Positions 1 through 8,604 of a stretch of 64,000 nt of DNA are shown piece by piece. Made by a program: the position numbers and the translations under genes. The stretch is from Tremella fuciformis. Its lineage: Eukaryota; Basidiomycota; Tremellomycetes; Tremellales; Tremellaceae. The stretch is from NCBI GenBank assembly GCA_032768795.1, contig CP136496.1:558001-622000 (forward strand), written 5' to 3'. The notes beneath the pieces were generated by a model. It saw only the letters and a list, made by a program, of their open reading frames with translations, searched no databases and had not been told where the DNA came from. Position 1 is the first letter of the stretch, and each line of letters begins with the position of its first letter.

Positions 1-2372
1 AGATTAGGCAGTAGCTCTTGTAGGATCGGATCCTCAGGCTGGAGTTGCTCTATTCTGGCCATGATGTCGGAAGTTGTCGAGTTATCAGAGTTGCTGTGTA
101 AAGCACCAATGATGAATTGTCCGGGTTTGAGGAGTGTGTGTGGAGGTGCTTCGGCAGCTCTACTCCCTCCTTGAAGGTCTGACCTCCTGGTCAGGGCATC
201 TGGTTTGCCCATCTTTTCTCCAGGTCGGTAGTGTATCTTGAAATCGAAGTTGGCTAAGAGTTCCGCCCAACGAGCTTGTCGTCTGTTGAGCACCTTGGAG
301 GTCGTGAAATATTCGAGGTTCTTGTGGTCGGTATAGACTGTGATTTCTTTTGCTCCTTCTAGGTATGGCCGCCAGTGTTTGAATGCTTCCACAATTGCAA
401 GCATTTCTTTGTCGTAGATCTCATAGTTGAGTTCGGCCGGTTGGAGTTTTCGAGAGTAGTAGGCAATTGGGTGAAGTTGCTTCCCATCTATGTCGGAATG
501 TGAGAGGACACCTGCAATAGCAAAGTCTGAAGCGTCTGTCTCCATGATGATTGGCTTTCCAGGTTGAAAGTGTTGAAGTATCGGAGCACTGGTGAAAGAG
601 TGCTTGAGTGTATCAAAGGCGGATTGTTGCTTGTCTCCCCACACAAAGTTGACTCCCTTGCGTAGGAGGTGTGTGAGTGGTGACGTGACCTTGGAGTATG
701 CTTTGATGAAGCGTCGATAGAAATTTGCAAAGCCAAGGAAGACTTGAACATCGTGTACCGATTTTGGTGGTGGCCAGTTTGTGACTGCTTCAACTTTGTG
801 AGGGTCCATTCGGATTCCTTTGTCAGAGACAAGGTAACCAAGGAAATCAACCTCATGCTTGAAGAAGGTGCACTTTTCTGCTTTTGCCCAAAGGTGGTGT
901 TCTTGTAGTCGTTCCAAGACTTGCTTGACATGCGTGATGTGCTCGTCCTTTGATTTGCTGAAGATGAGGATGTCGTCCAGGTAGACAATGACGAAGACAT
1001 CCAAAAAGTCTCTGAGGACATCATTGATGAGGTTCTGGAATGATGCGGGCGCATTTGTCAGCCCAAAAGGCATCACAAGGTATTCGTAGTGTCCATAGCG
1101 GGTGCGGAATGCCGTTTTCCATTCATCGCCTTTGGCAATGCGGACAAGGTTGTATGCGGCACGTAAGTCGATCTTGCTGAACCATGAGGCTCCTTGAAGG
1201 CGATCGAGAGATTCTTGAATTAGTGGGAGCGGATATCGGTTTTTCCGAGTAATGCTGTTGAGTTGCCGGTAGTCGACACATAATCTGAGGGATCCGTCTG
1301 GTTTCTTAACAAAGAGGATGGGTGAACCAGCGGGGCTTGAACTTGGTCGTATGAATCCTTTCTTGAGGTTCTCCTTGAGGTATTCGTCCAAAGCTTTGAG
1401 CTCGACCTCTGACAGACTGTAAATTGGGCCAAACTTTGGTTGGGCATTACCCTCAAGTGTTATGGCGTGATCGTAAGGTCCGTGGTCTGGTAGCTTGTCG
1501 GAGTTGGATTTGTTGAATACTTCAAGGTGGTCATGGAATTCTGGGGGAATGATCTCCTTGAGTTGCTGGAAGTTGAGATCCGAGGTGTCGTCATCGTCCT
1601 GTGCTGGTGGTGGATCAATGAGACCTGAAACTTGAGTTGTCGTGGTGATGCCATAGATTTGTGCGTTTCTCATGGCGATTCTGAAGGCTGCCGCGCTGAC
1701 CAAGGCTATGTGTGGCGGAGCGTATGTCGAGGTTTGTTGATCTTGTGATGGCGTACCTGAAGCTTTCTTGCTAGGCAGGTTACCGGCGCGCTTTCTTGTA
1801 TTTCGATGTGACTGAGGAGCAGAATCTGCCTCTACAGGTTTATCAGACCTGCTGCACTGCTCCAGGCAGAGCGGAGAGGAGAACTTGATAGTCTGATGGG
1901 ACCAATCAATGCTTGGGTTGTGTCGAGAGAGCCATGGAAGGCCAAGGATAACTGGATAGGTGCCGAGTGATGTGATGTCAAGAGAGATTGTCTCTTCATG
2001 ACCATGAAGGCACAGTGACATGGGTGCTGTGTGGTGTGTGATGGCGCCAGAAGCAATAGGTCGCCCATCAATGACTGAAACCTCCAGGGGCGTAACCTTG
2101 GAGATGCGAGGGATGTTGGTTGTATCAAGGAAGCTTGAGTTGATGAAACTGGCTGTGGCACCAGAGTCAATCATTGCGAGAGTGTCGTAGCTTGAGTTCC
2201 CATGTTTGATGACGATGGGAAGGCAGAGGTGGTCCTTAGGTGTCGATGGTAGTAATGTTGACGATAGCGATGTTGCCGTGATATGTAGACGTTTTTGCTG
2301 TACCGTGTTGTGCCCTGTTGAGAGCCCCAGAGGTGGGGACACGCCTAGGCCTGGGGCTGCATGTTTTTTGCC
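1..2372 (-). CDS. pol: Pol polyprotein of Ty3/gypsy element (partial)
   Basis: This frame lies in -1 relative to gag. It opens just after an in-frame TAA at 2375-2373 and was followed to the left edge by motifs in one frame. The retroviral-type aspartic protease motif IDSGATASF is near 2171-2145. The reverse transcriptase catalytic box VIVYLDDILIF is near 992-960. An RNase H/connection segment starting TDHKNLEYF lies near 332, followed by RPGEKMGKPDALTRR near 190. No independent start codon is needed, because translation is expected by ribosomal frameshifting from gag. The product would make and integrate cDNA of the element. The integrase part is outside the window. I did not check every codon for stops, but protease, RT and RNase H share the same phase. 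Confidence 0.92.
2323..2369 (-). promoter_or_regulatory. Programmed -1 ribosomal frameshift signal between gag and pol
   Basis: In the gag frame the codons GCA AAA AAC contain the heptamer A AAA AAC (plus-strand bases 2363-2369), a classical X XXY YYZ slippery site. It lies 15 nt before the gag TAG. Four nucleotides later, AGCCCCAG (2358-2351) can pair perfectly with CTGGGGCT (2330-2323) around a 20-nt loop that includes the stop codon, giving a candidate stimulatory stem. The pol frame is -1 to gag and opens only 4-6 nt before the heptamer, so the site lies inside the very short overlap. A pseudoknot was not assessed. Confidence 0.8.
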
Positions 2373-3373
2373 TTATTGTCGGAGGCAATGACCCTGTCGG
2401 ATGCAGTCGTGGTGGCACTGACCTGGGCTTTCTGCTGCTGGTTGCGCTGGCCTGTACGGCATTCCCTAGCCTTGTGACCAGGCTTGCCGCAGTACATGCA
2501 GAGGTTTTCCTTGATGCGTCGTTCACGCTCAGCTGGAGTGAGCGGTCCAAAGGTTCTGGCTTGAGTTGCATCAATTTCCATTGGGGTTGGAGTGAAAGTT
2601 GTCGAGGTAGTTGTCCGAGGTGCAAATGTGTTGGTAGGCCGGATGGAAGGGCTAAAACGAGTTGTCATAGTGTTGCTGGGTGCAAAGCGTGTTGCTGGTC
2701 GAGGATTGTTATTGGTACGACGTCGTTGGTAGAGAAGGTCATCGTACTCGATTGCTGCAGTGACCAAAGCTTCGTAATCCTTGAATTTGCCAGGAGCAAG
2801 AAGTCGATCCTTGACGTCATCCTTGAGTCCATCAAAGAAGTTTTGCTTCTTGGTCTCGTTGTTCCAGTGGACATATGCTGCGTGGCGCTGGAACTCTGTG
2901 GCATAGAGACTTGCTGAACCGGTTTGTCGGAGGTTGCGGAGCTTGAAGCGGGATGTTTCTGCCATGTTGGCATCGCCAAAATACTTCTTGAATTCAATTT
3001 GGAAGTCGTCCCAGACATGGAGCCAGGTTGGTTGATCATCTGCGTCCATGCCAAGGTAAGGTAAGACCCATCGATAGGCTTCCTCCTTAAGTAGATTGGT
3101 TGCAAAAGCGATGCGAGTGACGTCCGTAGAGTAGGTGCGAGGTTGAACAGCAAAGACCATATTGCACTTAGCCAAGAATTCCAGAGTCTGATCCTTACGG
3201 CCACTGAAAGGCGGTGGATGAGAGATCTTTGGTTCCTTGGTATGCTCAGGCCTGCCGGTAGCGGAGTTGACTTGAAGAGCATTGATCTGAGCTTGAAGTT
3301 GAAGAATCATGTCGTGTTGGGCTTGAAGAGCTTGCTCAGGAGTGAGCTGAGTGGTTGTGTTCTCGGATTCCAT
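2345..3373 (-). CDS. gag: Gag polyprotein of Ty3/gypsy element
   Basis: 342 residues from ATG 3373 to TAG 2345. The N-terminal third has a short coiled-coil-like stretch (residues about 10-35). It is followed by a retrotransposon Gag capsid-type region with motifs such as TEFQRHAAYVHW, and a Pro/Thr-rich linker. Near residues 293-306 is one CCHC zinc knuckle, CMYCGKPGHKAREC. The protein would form the virus-like particle and bind element RNA. The last codons contain the slippery site that feeds ribosomes into pol. The 173-nt leader between the LTR and the ATG holds the primer-binding site. Confidence 0.93.
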   Translation of the reverse strand: MESENTTTQLTPEQALQAQHDMILQLQAQINALQVNSATGRPEHTKEPKISHPPPFSGRKDQTLEFLAKCNMVFAVQPRTYSTDVTRIAFATNLLKEEAYRWVLPYLGMDADDQPTWLHVWDDFQIEFKKYFGDANMAETSRFKLRNLRQTGSASLYATEFQRHAAYVHWNNETKKQNFFDGLKDDVKDRLLAPGKFKDYEALVTAAIEYDDLLYQRRRTNNNPRPATRFAPSNTMTTRFSPSIRPTNTFAPRTTTSTTFTPTPMEIDATQARTFGPLTPAERERRIKENLCMYCGKPGHKARECRTGQRNQQQKAQVSATTTASDRVIASDNKAKNMQPQA

Positions 3374-3535
3374 GGTGCAAGAGGTGACCTGGAAGTCAGC
3401 AAAGTTCTGAGGATGAATCTGAGGAAGGGATGAAAGCGAAATGGCTTAGGCTAGGGTAAGACAAGGCAAAGTAAAGCCAAGCTTAGAACAAGGTGAACCA
3501 AAGTAAAGGATCACGAGCAAGGACTAGGGGGGTTG

Positions 3536-3544
3536 GCAATGGAT
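3536..3544 (-). other. Primer-binding site, self-priming type
   Basis: Two nucleotides after the LTR end (3547) the minus strand reads ATCCATTGC. This is a perfect 9-nt complement of GCAATGGAT at 3696-3688 inside the LTR, which lies about 35-40 nt downstream of a TATA box and so at the expected RNA 5' end. No TGG of a normal tRNA primer site is present here. This is the arrangement of Tf1/sushi elements, whose own mRNA 5' end primes minus-strand cDNA. Confidence 0.7.
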
Positions 3545-3687
3545 ACTGTCACGCTCGAAGGGGTAGCCCAAGGTAAAGGGCACGAGGGGGTCTAGTCTCT
3601 GGCTCGTAAAGCAAGGGGACTGAGGGATCGAGGACAAGAGTGCTGGGTTCAGACCAGCTGTGTGACTTTTGTGACGGGACACAAGAG

Positions 3688-3737
3688 ATCCATTGCTGAA
3701 GAAACTATCTTGGCCGGAAAGTGGCCTCCTTATATAG
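3688..3737 (-). promoter_or_regulatory. LTR core promoter: TATA box and predicted start
   Basis: TATATAAG is read on the minus strand at about 3736-3730. The likely 5' end of element RNA is GCAATGGAT at 3696, about 35-40 nt downstream. The start is inferred from spacing and from perfect complementarity to the primer-binding site, not from transcript data. Confidence 0.6.
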
Positions 3738-3902
3738 ACAAGAGGGCTATGTACGCCGAAGGGATTTGCCACCCGTTTTGCCACCCATTCCATGAGAAAA
3801 GTTTTCCTACTGCCGATATTTCTCGAGTGCAAGCGATTCTCCTCGCTGCAGATCTGTCTATAATTACTGGGAGTGGAAAGGTGGCTGAAGGCCGCCGAGT
3901 AG

Positions 3903-3995
3903 GATCACCGGAAAAAGTATTGACTTCAGGAAAGATCACCGATAAAAGTATTGACTTCAGGGAAGATCACCGACAAAAGTACTGACTTAAATCGG
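3903..3995 (-). repeat. Three tandem 31-bp units in the LTR U3 region
   Basis: Three copies begin GATCACCG at 3903, 3934 and 3965 (plus-strand coordinates). They share the cores AAAAGTAtTGACTT and are spaced exactly 31 bp. They lie upstream of the LTR TATA box, where enhancer repeats of retroelements usually sit. A looser relative of the AAAAAGTACTG core occurs near 4035. Confidence 0.8.
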
Positions 3996-4108
3996 CGATG
4001 TACCAGAAGAGGTAATGTTTGAGCAGTTCGGTGGAAAAAGTACTGTGTTTTGTAGGCGAATGGCGTAAAAAGCGGTGACTTGTGTTTGAGATGAGGTCGG
4101 TCATGACA

Positions 4109-5095
4109 GCGGGTTGAAGAACCCAACATCCAGAGGCTGCAGGAAGCTGCTTGCGTTGGCTGGGATGATGACGACGACGATGTTGCGGTCCCAGCAGGCC
4201 TCCAGGAACTTGACCTTGACGTGGGATTCGTGTCCGTCCAGGAATAAGAGGCGGCGGCGGCCTGCAGCAACTCGGTCGCGGGTGGACGGGTCAAAGACGT
4301 CTTCAAGCCATTTCTGCATAAGGTAGCTGTTGATCCACCCCGAATGAGTGGCGGCAGCCCTTTGCGGTACGTCTGGCATGCTGTCTGTGAACCAAACGTC
4401 GTACAGGTGTTGTCCCGGGTAGATCACGAAGGGAGGGACGGGAGCTGTGTCGAGCCCAATACACGCAACGACGGTGATGTGCTCGGTGGACCCAGAAACA
4501 GCCTGGGCGTTGCGTGGATGATTCCGAGGGGCTATGCGGCGTGCCGTGCGCCCATAGGAGAGGGAGAAGAACGACTCGTCGACGTTGTAGATGCCCGCGG
4601 GCTCATAGAGGTCGCTGTGATAGATATCGGAGACCTATCATCATGTCAGAGAACGTCTGCGCGTCGTGGCGGGCTGGCTGGAGCACTCACAAGGCTAAAC
4701 CAGGCTCTGCGGACCTCCTGACAATCCGCTTGCAGGCGCGCAAGCTCTCTGTAGGTGTGGAATCGCGATGAGATCCTGTCCGAGTGACGGTCAACAAAGC
4801 GCCCGACCCAATTCTCCCCAATTTGCTCCCCACAGACGACCTCCGCAAGGTCGTGGACATGACGAGGTGTCAGGAGGGTCCCTCGGGACGCATACTCGTT
4901 GATCTTGTCCACCAGGGCGTCCTCCTGGACGCATGAGAGGTGTCGCTCGGCCCCATCAGCATGAGAGGCGTGGGTGTTGGTCCATCGATCGTGTAGAGTC
5001 GATTTTGGGACGTTTCGCTCTCGGGCAACTTGGCGCACACTCTTCTCGGGATGCTCTCGCAGCTCCTGAACGGCGGACTCGATAGCTGAATGCAT
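4109..5095 (-). pseudogene. Pogo-like DDE transposase, interrupted by the gypsy insertion
   Basis: Exon 1 is 5095-4691 and exon 2 is 4634-4109, with a 56-nt GTGAGT..TAG intron and phase 0 junction. Residues 1-60 form a Psq-type helix-turn-helix (SVRQVARERNVPKSTLHDRW). A CENP-B-type DNA-binding domain follows, with GENWVGRFVDRHSDRI. Exon 2 carries the DDE_1 nuclease with the three acidic residues in IYNVDESFF, LFLDGHESH and FLQPLDVGFF. The frame runs intact through NVDES to the third catalytic Asp, then is cut after FFNPL exactly at the LTR end. The C-terminal part should lie beyond the other LTR. Tc1/mariner-superfamily elements of this type insert at TA. I did not find its terminal repeat to the right. 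Confidence 0.9.
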
Positions 5096-5662
5096 GGCCG
5101 AGCAATGACGAGCTGAAGACTATGATCTACTCTCAGAGGTATCGTCCGAGAATTTGACAGGTCCGAGAACCACGTGGCAGCGAGTAGTCTGCAGTGTTGG
5201 CAGGCTAATGTACGATCGCTTATACAGTATGTATTCGTCTGTACCTCATTCTATCTGGGTATGGGAAGCACATGAGGCTCAGCACCAAATGCAGCTTTAT
5301 GGCGAACAACCCTCCCTTTCGTCAGCACCACTTTCGGTCCCCTTCGTATCAGCAGGCTGTTGTCGCTCATGCAGACGGACACTGAGATTAAGTAAACTTC
5401 GGATCAGCATGTACTGACATCTTTCAATTTGCTATCTCGGACAACACGTTCTCGGCAGCGTGTTGGCAAAAGGTGAAGTTGGCAAAACCGTTCCAAAGGG
5501 TCAAGCCTTCCCTTTTGCCTAATCCTTTGCCAAGCTTTTTGCGACATGCCAGGAAACGAACTCGCGCCGAGAGCTGTGACCATATAAGGCTGGACAACAT
5601 CTGCGTTTGCCACCTCTTCGTACGATACAAGCAGACTAGCTCAAGCCAAGCGCGTGATCGAA
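5096..5662. other. Unassigned stretch between transposase and next ORF
   Basis: This would hold the 5' end and terminal repeat of the pogo-like element plus the promoter of the following ORF. I see no gene and no clear inverted repeat. Short open frames on both strands look random. Confidence 0.4.
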
Positions 5663-6523
5663 ATGACCAGCGCAGAAGGGAGTACTCCCTTTCCACGAGC
5701 AACAAACCCGCCTTGCACACTCAGGGCATGGTCAGAGGACGGGTCCACAATCAGGACTACATGGATTGCCCCGAGTGACGCTGAGGATCACTTGGTACCT
5801 CTGCTCGATCAAGCTGCAGAGGGATACCTATTTCTACAGCTGGATCGATTTACAGAAACCAAACCCCGATCCACCATCGCTTCGAGGCGGCTTACATTCA
5901 CTTTTCCTGGCGGAGACTTGCTTGAGAGTTTAAAGGATGAACAAAAGACTGTTTGGGTAAACCTGATCAATTGGCACGAAGAGTCAGTGAGACAAGCGAG
6001 TCGCATTCAATCTGAAAATCGGAAGACCGACCAGGATCACTGGCGTCAGCTGCTCGCTGACTGGGCAGTCCAGAGCGCTCCTACCGCCGCGAAAGACTCA
6101 ATCAGGTTCGTCATACAGCAGCCTACGAGACTGAATGTCATACCGGACGACCTCCGATCGGACAGACTAGCTCACGCCAGCTTTAAGAAGCTCAGAGAGC
6201 TGCTCGATCCGTCCGCAAGCCCTTCAGCCATGCCCCGTCCATGGGAATTGTTGTTGAGTCAATTAACGGACAACGAGACTGATCCGGATGTCAGTAGAGG
6301 TTTCCCCACAGCGGTTTGGCGATCCGCTCGACAAGAGCTGGATTGCCGACGGGATGAGGGGCAACCGGATCCCATGCCCTCCTCGGCAGGCGAGTTTTCC
6401 GATTTGATAAGAGCATTAGCCGCCGATCACCAGCGAAGGAACACAGTCATGCTGGGGACAACGCTCGCGGGGCCCTCTCAGACGCGCTCTGGACGACAGT
6501 ACTCGTCGCCGCGAATGGTGTGA
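5663..6523 (+). CDS. Hypothetical protein, 286 aa, unrecognised
   Basis: An uninterrupted frame from ATG 5663 (MTSAEGSTPF) to TGA 6523. It is acidic to neutral, with no signal peptide, membrane span or motif I recognise. Composition and codon use look protein-like (mixed helices around LLESLKDEQKTVWVNLINWH and LAHASFKKLRELLDP). The stop lies only 32 nt before another ATG that opens a frame later split by a MITE. A single spliced gene is possible: a GTGTGA donor at 6518 would join this frame in phase to the frame downstream of the MITE at 7075. It is probably lineage-specific, sits in a transposon-rich block and may be decaying. Confidence 0.55.
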   Translation: MTSAEGSTPFPRATNPPCTLRAWSEDGSTIRTTWIAPSDAEDHLVPLLDQAAEGYLFLQLDRFTETKPRSTIASRRLTFTFPGGDLLESLKDEQKTVWVNLINWHEESVRQASRIQSENRKTDQDHWRQLLADWAVQSAPTAAKDSIRFVIQQPTRLNVIPDDLRSDRLAHASFKKLRELLDPSASPSAMPRPWELLLSQLTDNETDPDVSRGFPTAVWRSARQELDCRRDEGQPDPMPSSAGEFSDLIRALAADHQRRNTVMLGTTLAGPSQTRSGRQYSSPRMV

Positions 6524-6555
6524 ATGTACCTATATGCGATCATCACATCAATATC

Positions 6556-7488
6556 ATGGTCGGTGACGAGTCTACAGTCGCCTACCAAAATTCACGGAAC
6601 GGCAAATTGCCGCGTTTGGCTGTGAATTTGGCTGGGAGGGATTTGCCTTCACTTTAGAACCATGAGGCCCCTGGAGAACAATGTATGCATGGTTCTAGCC
6701 GGTAGCATACAAAAGGCACAGGTCTTGGGGTCACCCGAGCATACATCTCGTGGAAGTCGAATAAGTACAGAATCCACAACAAGCTCCTGAAGAGCATTGG
6801 GTTCGGGCGACTTTTTGGTCCTCAGAGCAAAAGGGCCATCTGGCTCTCCTCTTCAGCACTCTTTAGCTTTAGTTCCACTTGGCGATGCATGGACATGAGA
6901 GGCTTTATTGAGAGGTCACTCAATTTACCATCTCCTGTGAGCATCCTGAGGTTCAATCACCAATATGCATGCCGCATGACCGCTTCAAAGTCAAGCAAAA
7001 TCCCTCCCAGCGAAATTCACAGCCAAACGCGGCAATTTGCCGTTCCGTGAATTTTGGTAGGCGACTGTACCGAGGGCGGCTTGACATTGCTCCGATTCAA
7101 ATCTCCTCCCAGTCTAGACTTCCTCTTCGGATCGGACTCCTCGGATTCCTCTACCCGCACGAATCTGGGCTTCCTTGGATTGCACGAAGACCATTCCAAT
7201 GCCGGGTCCGGGCCCCCGACCCGATGCGCATCCCCCGACGCTGCCTCCTTCCTTGAGCAAGTCCCAACCCGGGAAATTGTCAATGGTGGATCAACTCCCC
7301 CTACAACTCCCCCTACACGGTCAAACTCCCACAATGACGGTCCGCTCTATGACCAGACCTCTGTTACCAGTGGTAGCCCATCGATGACGGGGACCTCCTC
7401 CAAGCCGAAGATCTCACGCTGGAGTCGCTTCAAGTCTCATTTCAAAGGCATCAATCGACCAAGTTGGAAAGCGTCATCTCGTGGGTAG
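6556..7488 (+). pseudogene. Small gene split by a MITE after its sixth codon
   Basis: ATG 6556 opens a frame of six codons ending at the TA where the MITE sits. With the MITE and one TA copy removed, base 6574 joins 7070 and the frame continues to TAG 7488, for 145 residues in total. The downstream part is Ser/Thr/Pro-rich with a basic C-terminus (RWSRFKSHFKGINRPSW). The basic, Trp-containing tail resembles the C-terminus of the paralogous gene at 11106-12349 (LWHDIKSRFSRKS), a weak hint of kinship. Alternatively the MITE lies in an intron of a gene starting at 5663. Either way the present start-proximal exon is separated from the rest by 493 bp of element. Confidence 0.55.
6575..7067. mobile_element. 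MITE (493 bp) with long terminal inverted repeats and TA duplication
   Basis: The left arm begins CAGTCGCCTACCAAAATTCA at 6575. The right arm ends with its inverse complement at 7067. Over the outer 66 bases the arms differ at only one position (6630 G versus the C expected from the right arm), and weaker similarity continues inward for about 15 bases. Both ends are flanked by TA (6573-6574 and 7068-7069), the target duplication of Tc1/mariner/pogo elements. The 350-bp centre has no credible ORF, so it is non-autonomous and depends on a transposase elsewhere. The high arm identity suggests youth. A transcript through it would fold into a long hairpin. Confidence 0.92.
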
Positions 7489-8604
7489 AGAGTCTGGAGG
7501 GCTTCCGGCTGAAGCGCACTTGTGCACCCAATTATCTGTCGAAAGGTAAACAAACGTGTGGCATTGTGAGGAGACAAGACGTGCACTGGAAAAATTACAA
7601 CGTTTGCATGTTGGCAACTCCCCTCGATTTGCTCCGAATCATACGACTGGTCTCATCTCCCTGACGCACTTCCCCGCTGCGGCAGGCCATGATACTGTAT
7701 AGTGCCCGTTACCTGTCATATTCCTTCGATCCCTGCTCCCTGCTCCCTCCTATTGGCAGTCCTATGCAGTAACTCCCGTGCGCACCCAGGCTGTGATTAG
7801 CCCAGAATGTGCACTGTTCGCTTTGATTGCAATATGTTCCTGGCGTGGCATGGGGAGGCGATATCATCTCTCTGTCCAGCCAGTGGGAGTGGCCGCCTCT
7901 TTGGCCGTGTTCCCTCACATGGGCGGTAGGGTAACCAAGACAATAGCTCATCATAGCCGAGGCTGGAGTATCCGGTCCTCCAGTAAGCTCTTTCCATATC
8001 ACTTTCCTTTTTCACGGCTGAGACGAGTGGGTGGCGAGGCCCGGTTGGCCAGCCGGTACCGCCTTGCATCCCTCGAGTCCAACGATCTGCTTGCCTGTCT
8101 TGAGCCCCGCACCCAAGCGATAAGGTTAAGGGATCAGCATCGAGATGATAGGAGCTCTGTCGCTCCACCAAGGGGAGTTGCTCGATCATCCGCGGGGGTC
8201 TGGGCTCTGTCCGGCATGCGTCAAGCTCTTTGGCGGATCCATTGCCTGGCAGGCCGAGGCTTTTAGGCCTTCGTGAGACCACACAAGGCTCTGGCTGTAA
8301 CAAAGGATTCTCGATCCCCCCCGGACGCTACCTGGATCGGTTGCCGCCAGTTAGCCCTCGGCATGCTATCGATCCATTGACGGGAGCTTAGAGAGTAGAG
8401 GTAAGGTCGGGAAGCCAAGTGGTGCACGTTCACAAAGGTCTTGCATAGCTCTGGCCATGCTTCGCCACCACATATATAGCAGGAGAGCCCTAAGTAACGG
8501 CAGACATACTTCGCGCACAGCTACTTCTCTGCTCACCTTCCGATCCAATTTACGTTGACGACCTCTCGCAGTTACACTAACACGAAGCATTATATTGTCC
8601 TGAG
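7489..8604. other. 1.1 kb without a supported gene
   Basis: Several overlapping frames on both strands (for example minus 8303-7797) show no domain, and neither strand gives a convincing exon chain. The right end holds the promoter of the next gene, with TATATA at 8473-8478. Confidence 0.4.

Larger units (their letters stand above)
1..4108 (-). mobile_element. Ty3/gypsy LTR retrotransposon, 5' two-thirds (continues past left edge)
   Basis: Read on the minus strand, the element runs from a 562-bp 5' LTR (4108-3547) through a primer-binding site, an untranslated leader, gag (3373-2345) and pol (from about 2372 to base 1). Protease, reverse transcriptase and RNase H are visible in that order. 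Integrase and the 3' LTR must lie left of the window. The gag-protease-RT-RNaseH order with a Ty3-type RT identifies Metaviridae/Ty3-gypsy. Gag and pol look undamaged in the frames checked, so the insertion may be recent. It sits inside a DDE transposase gene (4109-5095), a nested insertion. If it transposed normally, the 5 bases at 4109-4113 (gcggg) should be repeated beyond the other LTR. Confidence 0.93.
3547..4108 (-). repeat. 5' long terminal repeat of the gypsy element
   Basis: On the minus strand the LTR starts TGTCATGACC at 4108 and ends GCGTGACA at 3547, so its ends are the inverted pair TGTCA/TGACA with canonical TG..CA. It is bounded on one side by the primer-binding site and on the other by an abruptly cut transposase reading frame, which fixes both limits without the second LTR. 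It contains U3 tandem repeats, a TATA box and the predicted transcription start. Confidence 0.83.

Noticed and set aside
2318..2917. 199-codon plus-strand frame
   Set aside because: Antisense to gag, no independent support.
3547..3682. Shorter 136-bp LTR ending at the ACA near 3682
   Set aside because: It would exclude the TATA box and tandem repeats, and would not explain the clean cut of the transposase frame at 4109. The 562-bp LTR has matching TGTCA/TGACA ends.
6518..7074. MITE acting as an introner (element supplying its own splice sites)
   Set aside because: Neither element end provides a GT donor or AG acceptor at the boundary. Splicing would need sites outside the element, so a plain insertion is simpler.
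7709..8303. Overlapping frames on both strands upstream of paralogue A
   Set aside because: Three frames of similar length overlap each other, and none has a motif or splice chain.
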